From contig CAJURH010000002.1 of assembly GCA_910588775.1 (NCBI GenBank), forward strand, positions 62,001 to 126,000: a stretch of 64,000 nt of DNA. The letters are read 5' to 3'. This DNA comes from an uncultured Lachnospiraceae bacterium. Its GTDB lineage: Bacteria; Bacillota; Clostridia; Lachnospirales; Lachnospiraceae. This document shows, piece by piece, positions 35,723 through 42,776 of this stretch. Made by a program: the position numbers and the translations under genes. The notes under the pieces are model-generated. The model saw nothing but the letters and a program-made list of their open reading frames with translations. It made no database searches and had not been told where the DNA came from. The number at the start of each line of letters is the position of its first letter. The stretch's first letter is position 1.

Positions 35723-35816
35723 ACCTTTGTGCGCCTGCAAGGAAAAAGCGCTACCATGAATGGAAGTTGTGTATGCGTTTGGCATCCCTGAATTTAGCTC
35801 CCTGCAGGCGCAAAAG
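35723..35816 (+). repeat. Short intergenic repeat family, copy 3
   Basis: Shares TTTGTGCGCC, AAAAGCGCT, TGCG and TTTGGCATCCCTGAAT with the copies at 9487 and 28126. Here the outer arms are long and clear: TGCGCCTGCAAGG near 35730 pairs with CCCTGCAGGCGCA near 35801. It lies after the last gene of the fliD unit and before its terminator. Confidence 0.7.
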
Positions 35817-35849
35817 AGAACTTACAAAGTATAGAGTGAGATGAAATAT

Positions 35850-35898
35850 GGCTGGGTTATGACTTTAAATAGTTATGATCTGGCCATGTTTTTATTTT
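35850..35898 (+). terminator. Terminator of the fliD-fliS unit
   Basis: GGCTGGGTTATGACT (35850-35864) pairs through all 15 positions, counting G-U pairs, with AGTTATGATCTGGCC (35871-35885) around TTAAAT. A T-rich tail (ATGTTTTTATTTT) follows. Confidence 0.7.
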
Positions 35899-35933
35899 CA
35901 AGCAGACTCTGGGAAATAGTATTGACGAAATAC

Positions 35934-35981
35934 AAAAAGCCATGCATAATAGAGAAAACATAGCTCTATATACATGGCTTT
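35934..35981 (-). terminator. Terminator of the C39-like peptidase gene
   Basis: AAAGCCATG on the left pairs with CATGGCTTT on the right, extended inward by ATAGAG/CTCTAT. Read on the minus strand the stem is followed by TTTTTGTATTT, a fitting tail for the leftward gene that ends at 35990. Confidence 0.7.
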
Positions 35982-35989
35982 CATACACT

Positions 35990-36808
35990 TTAATTTCCTT
36001 TTACATTGTTTTGGGGATACCTGGACACAGCCCAGACAGGCCCTCCGTATTCACAGGGGTTTCTGGCTTCTTTGATAATTAGATTGGGGTCCCAGGGTTT
36101 TAACGTATTTTCCAGACTCTGCGGGTCCACAATGTTCAGTTCGCCATTGTCTGTGACTCCAGTGATCAAAATGAAATGTCCATTGTTTGTGAAATGCCCT
36201 GGTCCCATAAGCAGCGTCAGGATTTTGTCAAATCCCAGCGCGCCGATAAGGTTTTCCGGGGTAAGGGCCATCTGGCAGCTTTCCACGCGCAGACCGAACA
36301 GGGTTAGGCCCTCTGGAACCAGGTTGTGATAAGAGCCGTGGCCGGGAGAGTAATACCCATGATCTTTTGACCAAGAGGCCATATCAATGGGGGTGACGCT
36401 GTGGTCCGTGAAACTGTTCACAACCATGGCGAGTGCGGTGGGACCGCAGCCATAGGAAGTCAGCGGATCGCGCCCTCCCCATAAATAGTTGGCCCAGCGG
36501 GAGTCGTGCTGGTTATAATAAGTCAGCGGTCCCATGCCCGTGGGAATAACGCCCGTGTAGGTGCCATCGGGGAGAAGCTGGGGAGGCGGACCTTCCGGCT
36601 GCGGCGTAGGCGTAGGAGAGGGTGTAGGTTCTGGCGTGGGTTCTGGGGCAAAGGCTTCCAGAATCGGGTTTCCCTTTTTAGGGGGAAATGCGCTGGCGGT
36701 CATTTTTGCGGAAAGTGGCAGATAGCAGATGGCTCCCAGCAAGATAAGCGCCAGTGGAAGACAATGTTGTTTGATAAAAATCCTGTACTTGGGGAACTTT
36801 ATTTTCAT
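35990..36808 (-). CDS. Secreted or membrane-anchored C39-like cysteine peptidase
   Basis: A 272-residue exported protein with a membrane/signal segment at about 12-34, a Pro/Thr-rich cell-wall-style linker (about 52-75), and a C39_2-type papain-like domain. Likely catalytic residues are Cys121 in SYGCGPTALAM, His211 in GHFILITG and Asp228 in IVDPQ, with Gln100 as the oxyanion-hole residue. Clostridia carry many such proteins with unknown substrates. ATG at 36808 follows AAGGAGG. Between two flagellar gene blocks, it could act on surface proteins, but this is only a guess. Confidence 0.75.
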   Translation of the reverse strand: MKIKFPKYRIFIKQHCLPLALILLGAICYLPLSAKMTASAFPPKKGNPILEAFAPEPTPEPTPSPTPTPQPEGPPPQLLPDGTYTGVIPTGMGPLTYYNQHDSRWANYLWGGRDPLTSYGCGPTALAMVVNSFTDHSVTPIDMASWSKDHGYYSPGHGSYHNLVPEGLTLFGLRVESCQMALTPENLIGALGFDKILTLLMGPGHFTNNGHFILITGVTDNGELNIVDPQSLENTLKPWDPNLIIKEARNPCEYGGPVWAVSRYPQNNVKGN

Positions 36809-36854
36809 GGCGGCGTCAGCCTCCTTGTTGTTGAATAATCATGTTCTGTCATTC

Positions 36855-36860
36855 ATTATA
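36855..36860 (-). promoter_or_regulatory. Extended -10 promoter of the C39-like gene
   Basis: On the minus strand TGATATAAT gives a TG-extended -10 with TATAAT at 36855-36860, about 47 bases before the start codon. The -35 position is poor, as often with extended -10 promoters. Confidence 0.45.
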
Positions 36861-36890
36861 TCATAAAATGCGGATGGGAAAAGTAAAAAA

Positions 36891-37679
36891 ATGCAGATTG
36901 TATTTGACCATGTGACGAAAAAATTCGAAGAGGGTGGCATTGGCCTGGAGAAAGTATCCTTTGAGGTGCAAAAAGGGGAATTCATCTTTGTGATAGGTGA
37001 GAGTGGCGCTGGAAAGAGTACCCTGCTTCGGCTGCTGACCAAGCGGAGCAATATCACCAGTGGCAATATTTATGTGGAAAATCAGTCCATCCGGCAACTA
37101 CACCGGAAAAAGATTCCGTATTTCCGCAGACAGTTTGGCATCATGGACAAAGAGGTGGGGCTTTTGGAGTATATGGACCTCTATCAAAATGTGGAGCTGG
37201 CGCTGATTGCCACGGAGCATCCGGAAGATACCATGCGAAAGCGAGTGATGAAAGCGCTGGCGCTCATGGGTTTAAGCGGTAAAGAAAATTATCTGCCCAT
37301 TGAAGTGTCCATCGGGGAGCGCGCCAGAGCCATGCTGGCCAGGGCCATTGTTACCAACCCATCCATTCTGGTGCTGGATGAACCCACGGCTAATCTGGAT
37401 CCTGGTCTGGCATGGGACATCATGACGCTGGTCAGCAATATTAATCGGGCTGGAGTTACGGTTATCATGGTAAGCCATTCCAAAGATCTGGTAAATGTAA
37501 TGCATAAGCGTGTGCTCACGCTGGTGGCGGGGGTTCTGGTGTCCGATGAGAAAAACGGTGGCTACAATTCCAAGGATATGGACATCTTTATGTATCGGAA
37601 AATCATGCGCAGGCGATACGGAAACGCTTACGAAGTCCGGGAGCGTGTGGATAAAAAATCTTTTTTGGGAAGCAGATAG
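36891..37679 (+). CDS. FtsE-like ABC ATPase without adjacent FtsX
   Basis: A 262-residue cytoplasmic ABC ATPase most like FtsE. Walker A is GESGAGKST at 36-44 and Walker B is ILVLDEPTANLD at about 157-168, with the switch His in VSHSKD. The ABC signature is unusual: VSIGERARAML where FtsE has LSGGEQQR. The C-terminal 45 residues are basic and extend beyond the ABC fold. No membrane partner gene is adjacent; a FliD-like gene follows after 125 bases. It may serve an FtsX encoded elsewhere. Confidence 0.78.
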   Translation: MQIVFDHVTKKFEEGGIGLEKVSFEVQKGEFIFVIGESGAGKSTLLRLLTKRSNITSGNIYVENQSIRQLHRKKIPYFRRQFGIMDKEVGLLEYMDLYQNVELALIATEHPEDTMRKRVMKALALMGLSGKENYLPIEVSIGERARAMLARAIVTNPSILVLDEPTANLDPGLAWDIMTLVSNINRAGVTVIMVSHSKDLVNVMHKRVLTLVAGVLVSDEKNGGYNSKDMDIFMYRKIMRRRYGNAYEVRERVDKKSFLGSR

Positions 37680-37700
37680 GGTTATATTTTCCATATCAAA

Positions 37701-37708
37701 GCCGATAT
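37701..37708 (+). promoter_or_regulatory. Sigma-28-like -10 site before the second fliD-like gene
   Basis: GCCGATAT matches the sigma-28 -10 GCCGATAA at seven of eight positions. The -35 region (TTAT at 37682-37685, 15-base spacer) is weaker. Downstream, AGATAGA-G-TCTATCT (37716-37730) is a perfect 15-base palindrome that could be an operator. Confidence 0.4.
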
Positions 37709-37804
37709 ATGTATTAGATAGAGTCTATCTGACAAGATTAAATACATGAATAAAATAAGTCCGGGGATTTTTTCAGAAGCGGATGAAGGAAAGGAGAGTT
37801 ATTT

Positions 37805-39100
37805 ATGGCGATTAATGGTATTGGTTCATCCTATAATAATATGTATGGCATATACAATAGTTATAACAACTACAGGCTCCAGACGGCGTTGGCGAAGCAT
37901 GGGCTTTCCGGCTCAAACAATACGTCATCTAGAACTGGCGCGAGCATGGGCACGAATAACGCAAGTATGGACTTTGTGAAGCAATACAATACAACAATGT
38001 CTAATTTGCTTTCATCGGCAAATTCCCTGATGGCCGCCAACAGTTCAGGAGCTGCGGCTGATTTAAGCGTTACCAGCTCCAATACGGACATAGCGCAGGC
38101 TAGCATCCAGTATAAGCCCAGGGAAGCTAAGACTATGACGTTGGATGTGCAGCAGTTAGCGCAGGCGCAGCAGAACAACAGCGCCGAGGTTTTGGGTGGC
38201 CAGGCTGCCACTGAGAACATGAACTTCCAGATTGAGTCGGCCCAGGGCAGGGTCATCAATGTGAATGTAAATTCCCTGTACGACGATGGAACGTCTAAGA
38301 CCAACCGTCAGATGCTGCGGGAAGCTGCTGAACAGATTAACGGCGCAGGCGGCAATGTACGGGCGAAAGTAATCGAGAAGGATGGCAATGTCAGCCTGCA
38401 GATTAGTGGGAAAGAGACAGGACGTCACAATGCATTCACTGTTTCGGGCAATTTTGGTCCGGCCAAGGACTTGGACCAGGAGAGGACCAGCGCGCAGAAT
38501 GCAGAGTACACCGTGACGGAAAATGGCGTTACGAAGAGTTACGCTTCCGATACCAATTCCATAGGTCTGGATTTGGGGCGCATTGGCGTACAGTTAAAGG
38601 ACACTGGATCTGTGCAGATTAGCACAGCGCCAGACGAAAAGAAGATTATCTCTGCCGTAGAAGATTTGGTGAAAAGTTACAACAGCGCCATTGAACTGCT
38701 CAGCAGCAATTCGGGTAGGGGAAGCGGCGTGGAAAGACAGTTGCGCAATCTGTTGATGGGCATTGCGCCGGAGAAATCTTTGGATCTGGTGGGCATTACT
38801 ACCAATAAAGATGGCACCTTGAAGGTGAATACAGAGACGCTGGCTGAGAAGCTTAAAAAAGATCCCACATTGACCCGGGAAATTATCAGTGGCGCCAATG
38901 GCATGGCCAGCAGGGCGTACGGAAAAGCCACCAGCGCTCTGGAAGCGAATTCCGTGAGTCTGATCAACAACGATCTGAAGAGAGCGGAAGTAGACAATAT
39001 TACCAGTGAGTATAATTTCATGAATATGTTTGCTCGGTCAGGGGCTTATAATTTGAACAATTATTATGCCTTAGGTTTGATGGTTAATTATCTGGCATAG
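37805..39100 (+). CDS. Second FliD-like filament-cap protein
   Basis: A 431-residue exported-type protein without a Sec signal. The C-terminal half is FliD_C-like: AVEDLVKSYNSAIELLSSNS followed by LRNLLMGIAPEKSLDLVGIT and TLAEKLKKDPTL. The N-terminal 60 residues are Asn/Ser/Tyr-rich and do not match FliD_N closely. It lacks the long C-terminal coiled coil of the main FliD. It sits behind a sigma-28-like site, so it is probably a late flagellar protein, perhaps a specialised cap or a surface adhesin secreted through the flagellum. Confidence 0.75.
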   Translation: MAINGIGSSYNNMYGIYNSYNNYRLQTALAKHGLSGSNNTSSRTGASMGTNNASMDFVKQYNTTMSNLLSSANSLMAANSSGAAADLSVTSSNTDIAQASIQYKPREAKTMTLDVQQLAQAQQNNSAEVLGGQAATENMNFQIESAQGRVINVNVNSLYDDGTSKTNRQMLREAAEQINGAGGNVRAKVIEKDGNVSLQISGKETGRHNAFTVSGNFGPAKDLDQERTSAQNAEYTVTENGVTKSYASDTNSIGLDLGRIGVQLKDTGSVQISTAPDEKKIISAVEDLVKSYNSAIELLSSNSGRGSGVERQLRNLLMGIAPEKSLDLVGITTNKDGTLKVNTETLAEKLKKDPTLTREIISGANGMASRAYGKATSALEANSVSLINNDLKRAEVDNITSEYNFMNMFARSGAYNLNNYYALGLMVNYLA

Positions 39101-39131
39101 TACGGACCGGATGAGATCATTCTAGAGATAG

Positions 39132-39159
39132 GGGCAAGGGGCTGATTGGCTTCTTGCCC
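39132..39159 (+). terminator. Possible terminator after the second fliD-like gene
   Basis: GGGCAAG pairs with CTTGCCC around a 14-base loop. The following ACCTTTCATTT is only moderately T-rich. Confidence 0.4.
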
Positions 39160-39178
39160 ACCTTTCATTTCCTAAAAA

Positions 39179-39324
39179 TATAGATAATTGCGAAATGCCC
39201 ATTTCGTAAACAGAAGTTTGAGAGAAATAGATAAATAAGGAGCGAATAAGAAACGGTTTTGCGCTCCGTTTGATCTATGTTTAAACAAACGCAGGAGTAG
39301 GAATATCAGTTTTGCAATCACTAA
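39179..39324. repeat. Dispersed palindromic element, complete copy
   Basis: The left arm runs ATTGCGAAAT... and GTTTGAGAGAAATAGATAAA (39216-39235). The right arm has TTTGATCTATGTTTAAACAAAC (39269-39290) and ends CAGTTTTGCAATC. Central GGAGCG/CGCTCC adds another stem. The 10-base sequence TCTAGAGATA occurs on both sides (39121-39130 and 39325-39334). It fills the gap between the second fliD-like gene and the nucleotidyltransferase-fold gene. Confidence 0.75.
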
Positions 39325-39368
39325 TCTAGAGATAGCACAGGTATAGTTTGGCAGGGTAAGGAGACGAG

Positions 39369-40994
39369 ATGATTGAGAAAGAAAAATATGAGGCGCGTTA
39401 TCTGCTTTCTATAGTATCAGCAATAATTAACCAGACGGAAATTCCTCGTTCGGTTCGCAAGCTGAATTGGGAAAATATTTATAAATTGTCCGAATACCAC
39501 AAAGTGGCGCATATCATGTACTTGGCAACGCTGGGGCTGGAGGAAGATATTGCTCCCAAATGGAAACAGTTGTTTCGCGAGAGATATGAGGAGTCTCTTA
39601 TGTCCCAGGAACGGTTCCGCAACGCGGCGGAAGTGGTCATGTGGCAGTTGAAGCAGAATAAAATCCATGCCCTGTTGATCAAAGATGGGATCATGAGCAC
39701 TTGCTATGAACCCCGTGAGATCCGTGCGCTGAATCAGGTATGCATACTGGTGGGGGAAGGCCAGGAGGCCAAGATACATTCCATGATGCGTTCCATGGAT
39801 TTTCAGAAACAGGAGAACCGAAAGGCCAGAGGGGAAGCCTATTACCGCGTTCCAAAGACAACCGTGGTTTATTATACGGATTTAGGGTTTCGGACGAAAC
39901 AGTTGAGGAAGTATTTTGATTTTCCGGTGAAGGTCATCCGTCAGATGGAGGGAGAGAAATACCTGCATCAGTTTACGGAAGACGAATTCTTTATTTATCT
40001 GATGTGCGATCTGGTGAACCAGTACGCCTGTGCGGAGATAACGATCAGCAATATGGTGGATTACTGGCAGTTTTATAAAGCATACAAAGACCGGTTGAAT
40101 TGGGAATATATAGACAAAGAGCTAGCCACTGCCGGAATCCTGGACTTTTCCCACAGGCTTCAGAATCTGGCCAACATCTGGTTTGGCGGGGAGAAGCAGG
40201 CGTTTTCCAGGGAATACGAGGCGGACGCGGACGTTTACCAGGCCATGGAGATGTACATTCTCACCAGGGGAATAGAGGGACGAGAGGCCAGCACGAAGCT
40301 GACGGAGCTGGTGAAAGAAGTGTCGGATATGCAGGCGAGAAAGCGCAGAGAAGAGCGGATGCGCCGTTTTCGCGGTTTTCTGTTCCCTGACAGAAAATAC
40401 ATGGAGAATATTTTCCCCATTTTGGAAGACGCGCCGTTTCTCATGCCGCTGTGCTGGTTGTGGCGTTCGTTGCTTCTGACGCTGATGCCGATTAAGAAGA
40501 AAATATACCGGATGTTTAATCCCATGCGAAGAAAAATTTCGGACATGGTGGAAAACGCCCAGGTTCGCAGAGAGGAAAAGCTGATGAAACGCATGGATGA
40601 GGCGGTGCGTCAGGTCATGGAGGAATCCAGTTCGTCCGTCAGCCAAGAAGTCCATGATATCTTGGATGAAGGCGGCGAGAATATGGGATGGCAGGAGGAC
40701 GGCGCCCATAAGAGTGATGTTCAGGGAGACGATGCCCAAAAGGACGATGCCCAAAAGGACGATGTCCAAGAGGACGATGCCCAAGAGGACGATGCCCAAA
40801 AGGACGATGCCCAAGAGGACGATGCCCAAAAGGACGATGTCCAAGAGGACGGCGCCCAAAAGGACAATGTTCAACAGACCGGCCCGCAAGAAGGTGACTC
40901 TCAGAAAAATGAAGGGGAAATTGCGCAGCAGCCCGAGGTAAAGTCCAAAGAAGTGTATGGAATGAAAGATTTTTTTTCAAATCCGGGGAAATAG
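39369..40994 (+). CDS. Nucleotidyltransferase-fold protein with pentapeptide tandem repeat tail
   Basis: A 541-residue protein whose first 330 residues resemble the uncharacterised NTP_transf_5-type nucleotidyltransferase family common in capsule and exopolysaccharide loci (LLIKDGIMSTCYEPREIRAL; NQYACAEITISNMVDYWQFY). The classical catalytic acidic pair is not obvious, so activity is uncertain. A hydrophobic-basic segment near 360-385 could touch the membrane. A charged coiled coil follows, then eleven copies of a five-residue unit (DDAQK and variants, about residues 449-503). The ATG at 39369 is 145 bases before any other candidate. No operon partner. Confidence 0.6.
   Translation: MIEKEKYEARYLLSIVSAIINQTEIPRSVRKLNWENIYKLSEYHKVAHIMYLATLGLEEDIAPKWKQLFRERYEESLMSQERFRNAAEVVMWQLKQNKIHALLIKDGIMSTCYEPREIRALNQVCILVGEGQEAKIHSMMRSMDFQKQENRKARGEAYYRVPKTTVVYYTDLGFRTKQLRKYFDFPVKVIRQMEGEKYLHQFTEDEFFIYLMCDLVNQYACAEITISNMVDYWQFYKAYKDRLNWEYIDKELATAGILDFSHRLQNLANIWFGGEKQAFSREYEADADVYQAMEMYILTRGIEGREASTKLTELVKEVSDMQARKRREERMRRFRGFLFPDRKYMENIFPILEDAPFLMPLCWLWRSLLLTLMPIKKKIYRMFNPMRRKISDMVENAQVRREEKLMKRMDEAVRQVMEESSSSVSQEVHDILDEGGENMGWQEDGAHKSDVQGDDAQKDDAQKDDVQEDDAQEDDAQKDDAQEDDAQKDDVQEDGAQKDNVQQTGPQEGDSQKNEGEIAQQPEVKSKEVYGMKDFFSNPGK
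40713..40877 (+). repeat. 15-bp tandem repeat inside the nucleotidyltransferase-fold gene
   Basis: Eleven consecutive 15-base units based on GACGATGCCCAAAAG encode D-D-A-Q-K/E pentapeptides. Units differ mainly by A/G at the last codon and GCC/GTC at the third. As the unit is a multiple of three, copy-number change would alter protein length without a frameshift. Confidence 0.9.
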
Positions 40995-40996
40995 CC

Positions 40997-41025
40997 TTGA
41001 CAATCCTATGTAAATACTATATAAT
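40997..41025 (+). promoter_or_regulatory. Consensus promoter of tRNA-Arg
   Basis: TTGACA (40997-41002), a 17-base spacer, and TATAAT (41020-41025): a perfect sigma-A promoter, 35 bases before the tRNA. Confidence 0.9.
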
Positions 41026-41059
41026 AAGTTTCGTTGCAGCATAAAAGTTATGTTTGCTT

Positions 41060-41133
<74 letters not shown>

Positions 41134-41141
41134 TAAGTTTT

Positions 41142-41180
41142 CCCTTGCAGAGCTTTATAGTTCTGCAAGGGCTTTTCTTA
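41142..41180 (+). terminator. Terminator after tRNA-Arg
   Basis: CCCTTGCAGA and TCTGCAAGGG form a perfect ten-base-pair stem around a ten-base loop, followed by CTTTTCTTA. Confidence 0.9.
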
Positions 41181-41235
41181 TTTCTATTGTGAAAATGAAG
41201 CGAATATTTACAAATTGAATAGGGAGGGGATAAAA

Positions 41236-41706
41236 ATGGATGGCAATTATATTACATTTACCATTGAAGAGAAAAAGGGAATTGCATTAATCGCTCATGA
41301 CAATGAAAAGCCCAAGCTTATTGCATGGTGTCGGGAAAATTATGAGATTTTGAAAGGTCACCGCCTGTACGGAACAGGCACAACCGCCAGGATGATTGTG
41401 GATGCCACCGGGTTGTCTATCCGGGCGTTTAACAGCGGTCCTCTGGGGGGAGATCAGCAGATAGGAGCGAAGATTGTAGAGGGGCAGATTGATTTTGTTA
41501 TCTTTTTTTCCGATCCTTTGACGGCGCAGCCTCATGATCCAGATGTGAAAGCGCTGATGCGCATTGCCCAGGTATACGACATCCCCATGGCCATCAACAA
41601 GGCTACGGCTGATTTTATGATTCAGTCCAAGCTGATGGAAGCCAAGTATGACCATGAGGTGATCAATTTCAAAAAGAACGTGGAGGATCGGGCGGGATCC
41701 TTGTAG
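41236..41706 (+). CDS. mgsA: Methylglyoxal synthase
   Basis: Converts dihydroxyacetone phosphate to methylglyoxal and phosphate, a bypass of lower glycolysis under phosphate limitation or sugar excess. The 156-residue product has the family blocks GIALIAHDNEK (15-25), GTGTTA (47-52), SGPLGGDQQIG (67-77) and DPLTAQPHDPD (93-103), which hold the catalytic Asp and His residues. The ATG at 41236 follows GGGAGGGG; an earlier frame start at 41215 lacks a site. Confidence 0.93.
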   Translation: MDGNYITFTIEEKKGIALIAHDNEKPKLIAWCRENYEILKGHRLYGTGTTARMIVDATGLSIRAFNSGPLGGDQQIGAKIVEGQIDFVIFFSDPLTAQPHDPDVKALMRIAQVYDIPMAINKATADFMIQSKLMEAKYDHEVINFKKNVEDRAGSL

Positions 41707-41724
41707 TTTTGCGCTGGAAAAAAG

Positions 41725-42222
41725 TTATCGGCGGCGGTTGATCAACGAGACGACGATAGCCACCAGTAGGAAGACGCCGGCCACTGGAAGCAGTGCGCCG
41801 ATGAGCAGGGCCAGCAGAACGCTTAGCAATACGACCGCTGCAATGACAGCCAGTTTTCCCCGCCACGTGGTGAGATCCAGTCGGTGTATAGAATCTGGCT
41901 GGCGCGCGTCCTTTTGGAAATCGTCTTCCTGGAAGCTTCCCTGGCTGTTCTGGCTGGAAGCCTTCGGATTGGACTCTTCAGCGGAGTACGAATAACTTTG
42001 CCGATAGCCTTGTATATTGGGAATATCCTCTGTATCGATCAGTGTTTTCGCAATCAGCCGTGGATCGCCCAGTTCTTCCAGGACCTGGGCTTCTGGCTGT
42101 CCTTGGTCGACTTTTTGCTGGATAAAATAATTATAGTAGGCCAAGTGTTGTGAGATTTGATTGGAGGGGATTTCACCCTGTAATTGTATATTGAGAATTT
42201 CTAGAAACTCTTCTCGATTCAT
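41725..42222 (-). CDS. DUF1700-like HAAS-domain membrane protein
   Basis: A 165-residue protein with an N-terminal helical HAAS-type domain (about 1-60, with FLEILNIQLQGEIPSNQISQ and LEELGDPRLIAKTLI), a polar Ser/Gln/Asp linker, and a C-terminal membrane hairpin (about 122-160). DUF1700/HAAS proteins usually pair with PadR regulators, but none is adjacent. Function unknown. It converges on mgsA with 18 bases between them. Confidence 0.65.
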   Translation of the reverse strand: MNREEFLEILNIQLQGEIPSNQISQHLAYYNYFIQQKVDQGQPEAQVLEELGDPRLIAKTLIDTEDIPNIQGYRQSYSYSAEESNPKASSQNSQGSFQEDDFQKDARQPDSIHRLDLTTWRGKLAVIAAVVLLSVLLALLIGALLPVAGVFLLVAIVVSLINRRR

Positions 42223-42248
42223 AGATATTCATTCCTCTCTTAAAATGC

Positions 42249-42420
42249 CAGATCATTCGAGCGTGTTCGCAAAACGCCTCTTTCAATAACCAGAGTTTGA
42301 ACAAAATAGATAAAGTAAGGAGCGAATTTAGAAAAGATTTTGAGATCCATTTCGTCTATTTTGCTCAAACGCAGAATTATGAAATAACTGTTTTGTAATT
42401 GCCTAAATGACAGATCATTC
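42249..42420. repeat. Dispersed palindromic element, complete copy
   Basis: Inner arms GTTTGAACAAAATAGATAAA (about 42295-42314) and TCTATTTTGCTCAAAC (about 42355-42370) are inverted. The outer part is TTCGCAAAAC facing GTTTTGTAATTGC. The direct repeat CAGATCATTC bounds it at 42249-42258 and 42411-42420. It lies just upstream of the DUF1700-like gene. Confidence 0.75.
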
Positions 42421-42528
42421 CAAATATGCGTAATTCCTATAGTCTATTCTATTATACAGGGAGCGGCTTAAGACGGCAATATTTTTTCCTGATTTTCACA
42501 AAAACAAGAGACAAAAAAATTTTATCGG

Positions 42529-42557
42529 TTGACTTCACGACAAAATTGTGTTTAAAT
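42529..42557 (+). promoter_or_regulatory. Promoter of the fhs riboswitch transcript
   Basis: TTGACT (42529-42534), 17-base spacer, TTAAAT (42552-42557), just before the riboswitch. Confidence 0.55.
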
Positions 42558-42589
42558 AAACCCATTGGAGAATATTTGAAAATTTTTTA

Positions 42590-42730
42590 GGGTTTCCGAT
42601 TACTGACGGATGCAGGCGCGCAAAAAGTAATATTTGGCGCGGTCTGAGGTGGAGCGCCACCGGGGAATTGGAAATCTGGGATTCGCCGACCGTCTGGGCA
42701 GCATTTGGATTAGCCGAATGCTGCCCTTTT
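42590..42730 (+). promoter_or_regulatory. ZTP (pfl) riboswitch with terminator, upstream of fhs
   Basis: The leader carries the hallmarks of the pfl/ZTP aptamer: a GGTGG...CCACCGGGGAA hairpin (42648-42667) and the 3' block GCCGACCGTCTGGGCA (42685-42700). Directly after, GGGCAGCATTTGG (42696-42708) pairs with CCGAATGCTGCCC (42714-42726), followed by TTTT. The terminator stem uses the last bases of the aptamer, so ZTP/ZMP binding should prevent termination and turn fhs on when 10-formyl-tetrahydrofolate is short. The 5' half of the aptamer is less canonical than the 3' half. Confidence 0.82.
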
Positions 42731-42776
42731 GTGACTGCTTTTTGTCAACGGGTGAGGAAGAGAGGAGAAAATAAGT

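Noticed and set aside
39121..39334. TCTAGAGATA direct repeats as target-site duplications of an insertion sequence
   Set aside because: The interval holds no transposase, also includes a stem-loop outside the palindrome, and the other copies have different or no flanking repeats, so insertion is not proven.
40713..40877. Tandem repeat as a CRISPR array
   Set aside because: Units are contiguous with no spacers and lie in frame inside a gene; no cas genes are present.
40122..40889. Long minus-strand frame with LLGIVLL repeats
   Set aside because: It is the reverse reading of the 15-bp tandem repeat and the nucleotidyltransferase-fold gene; the repeat has no stops on either strand, and the frame has no ribosome binding site.
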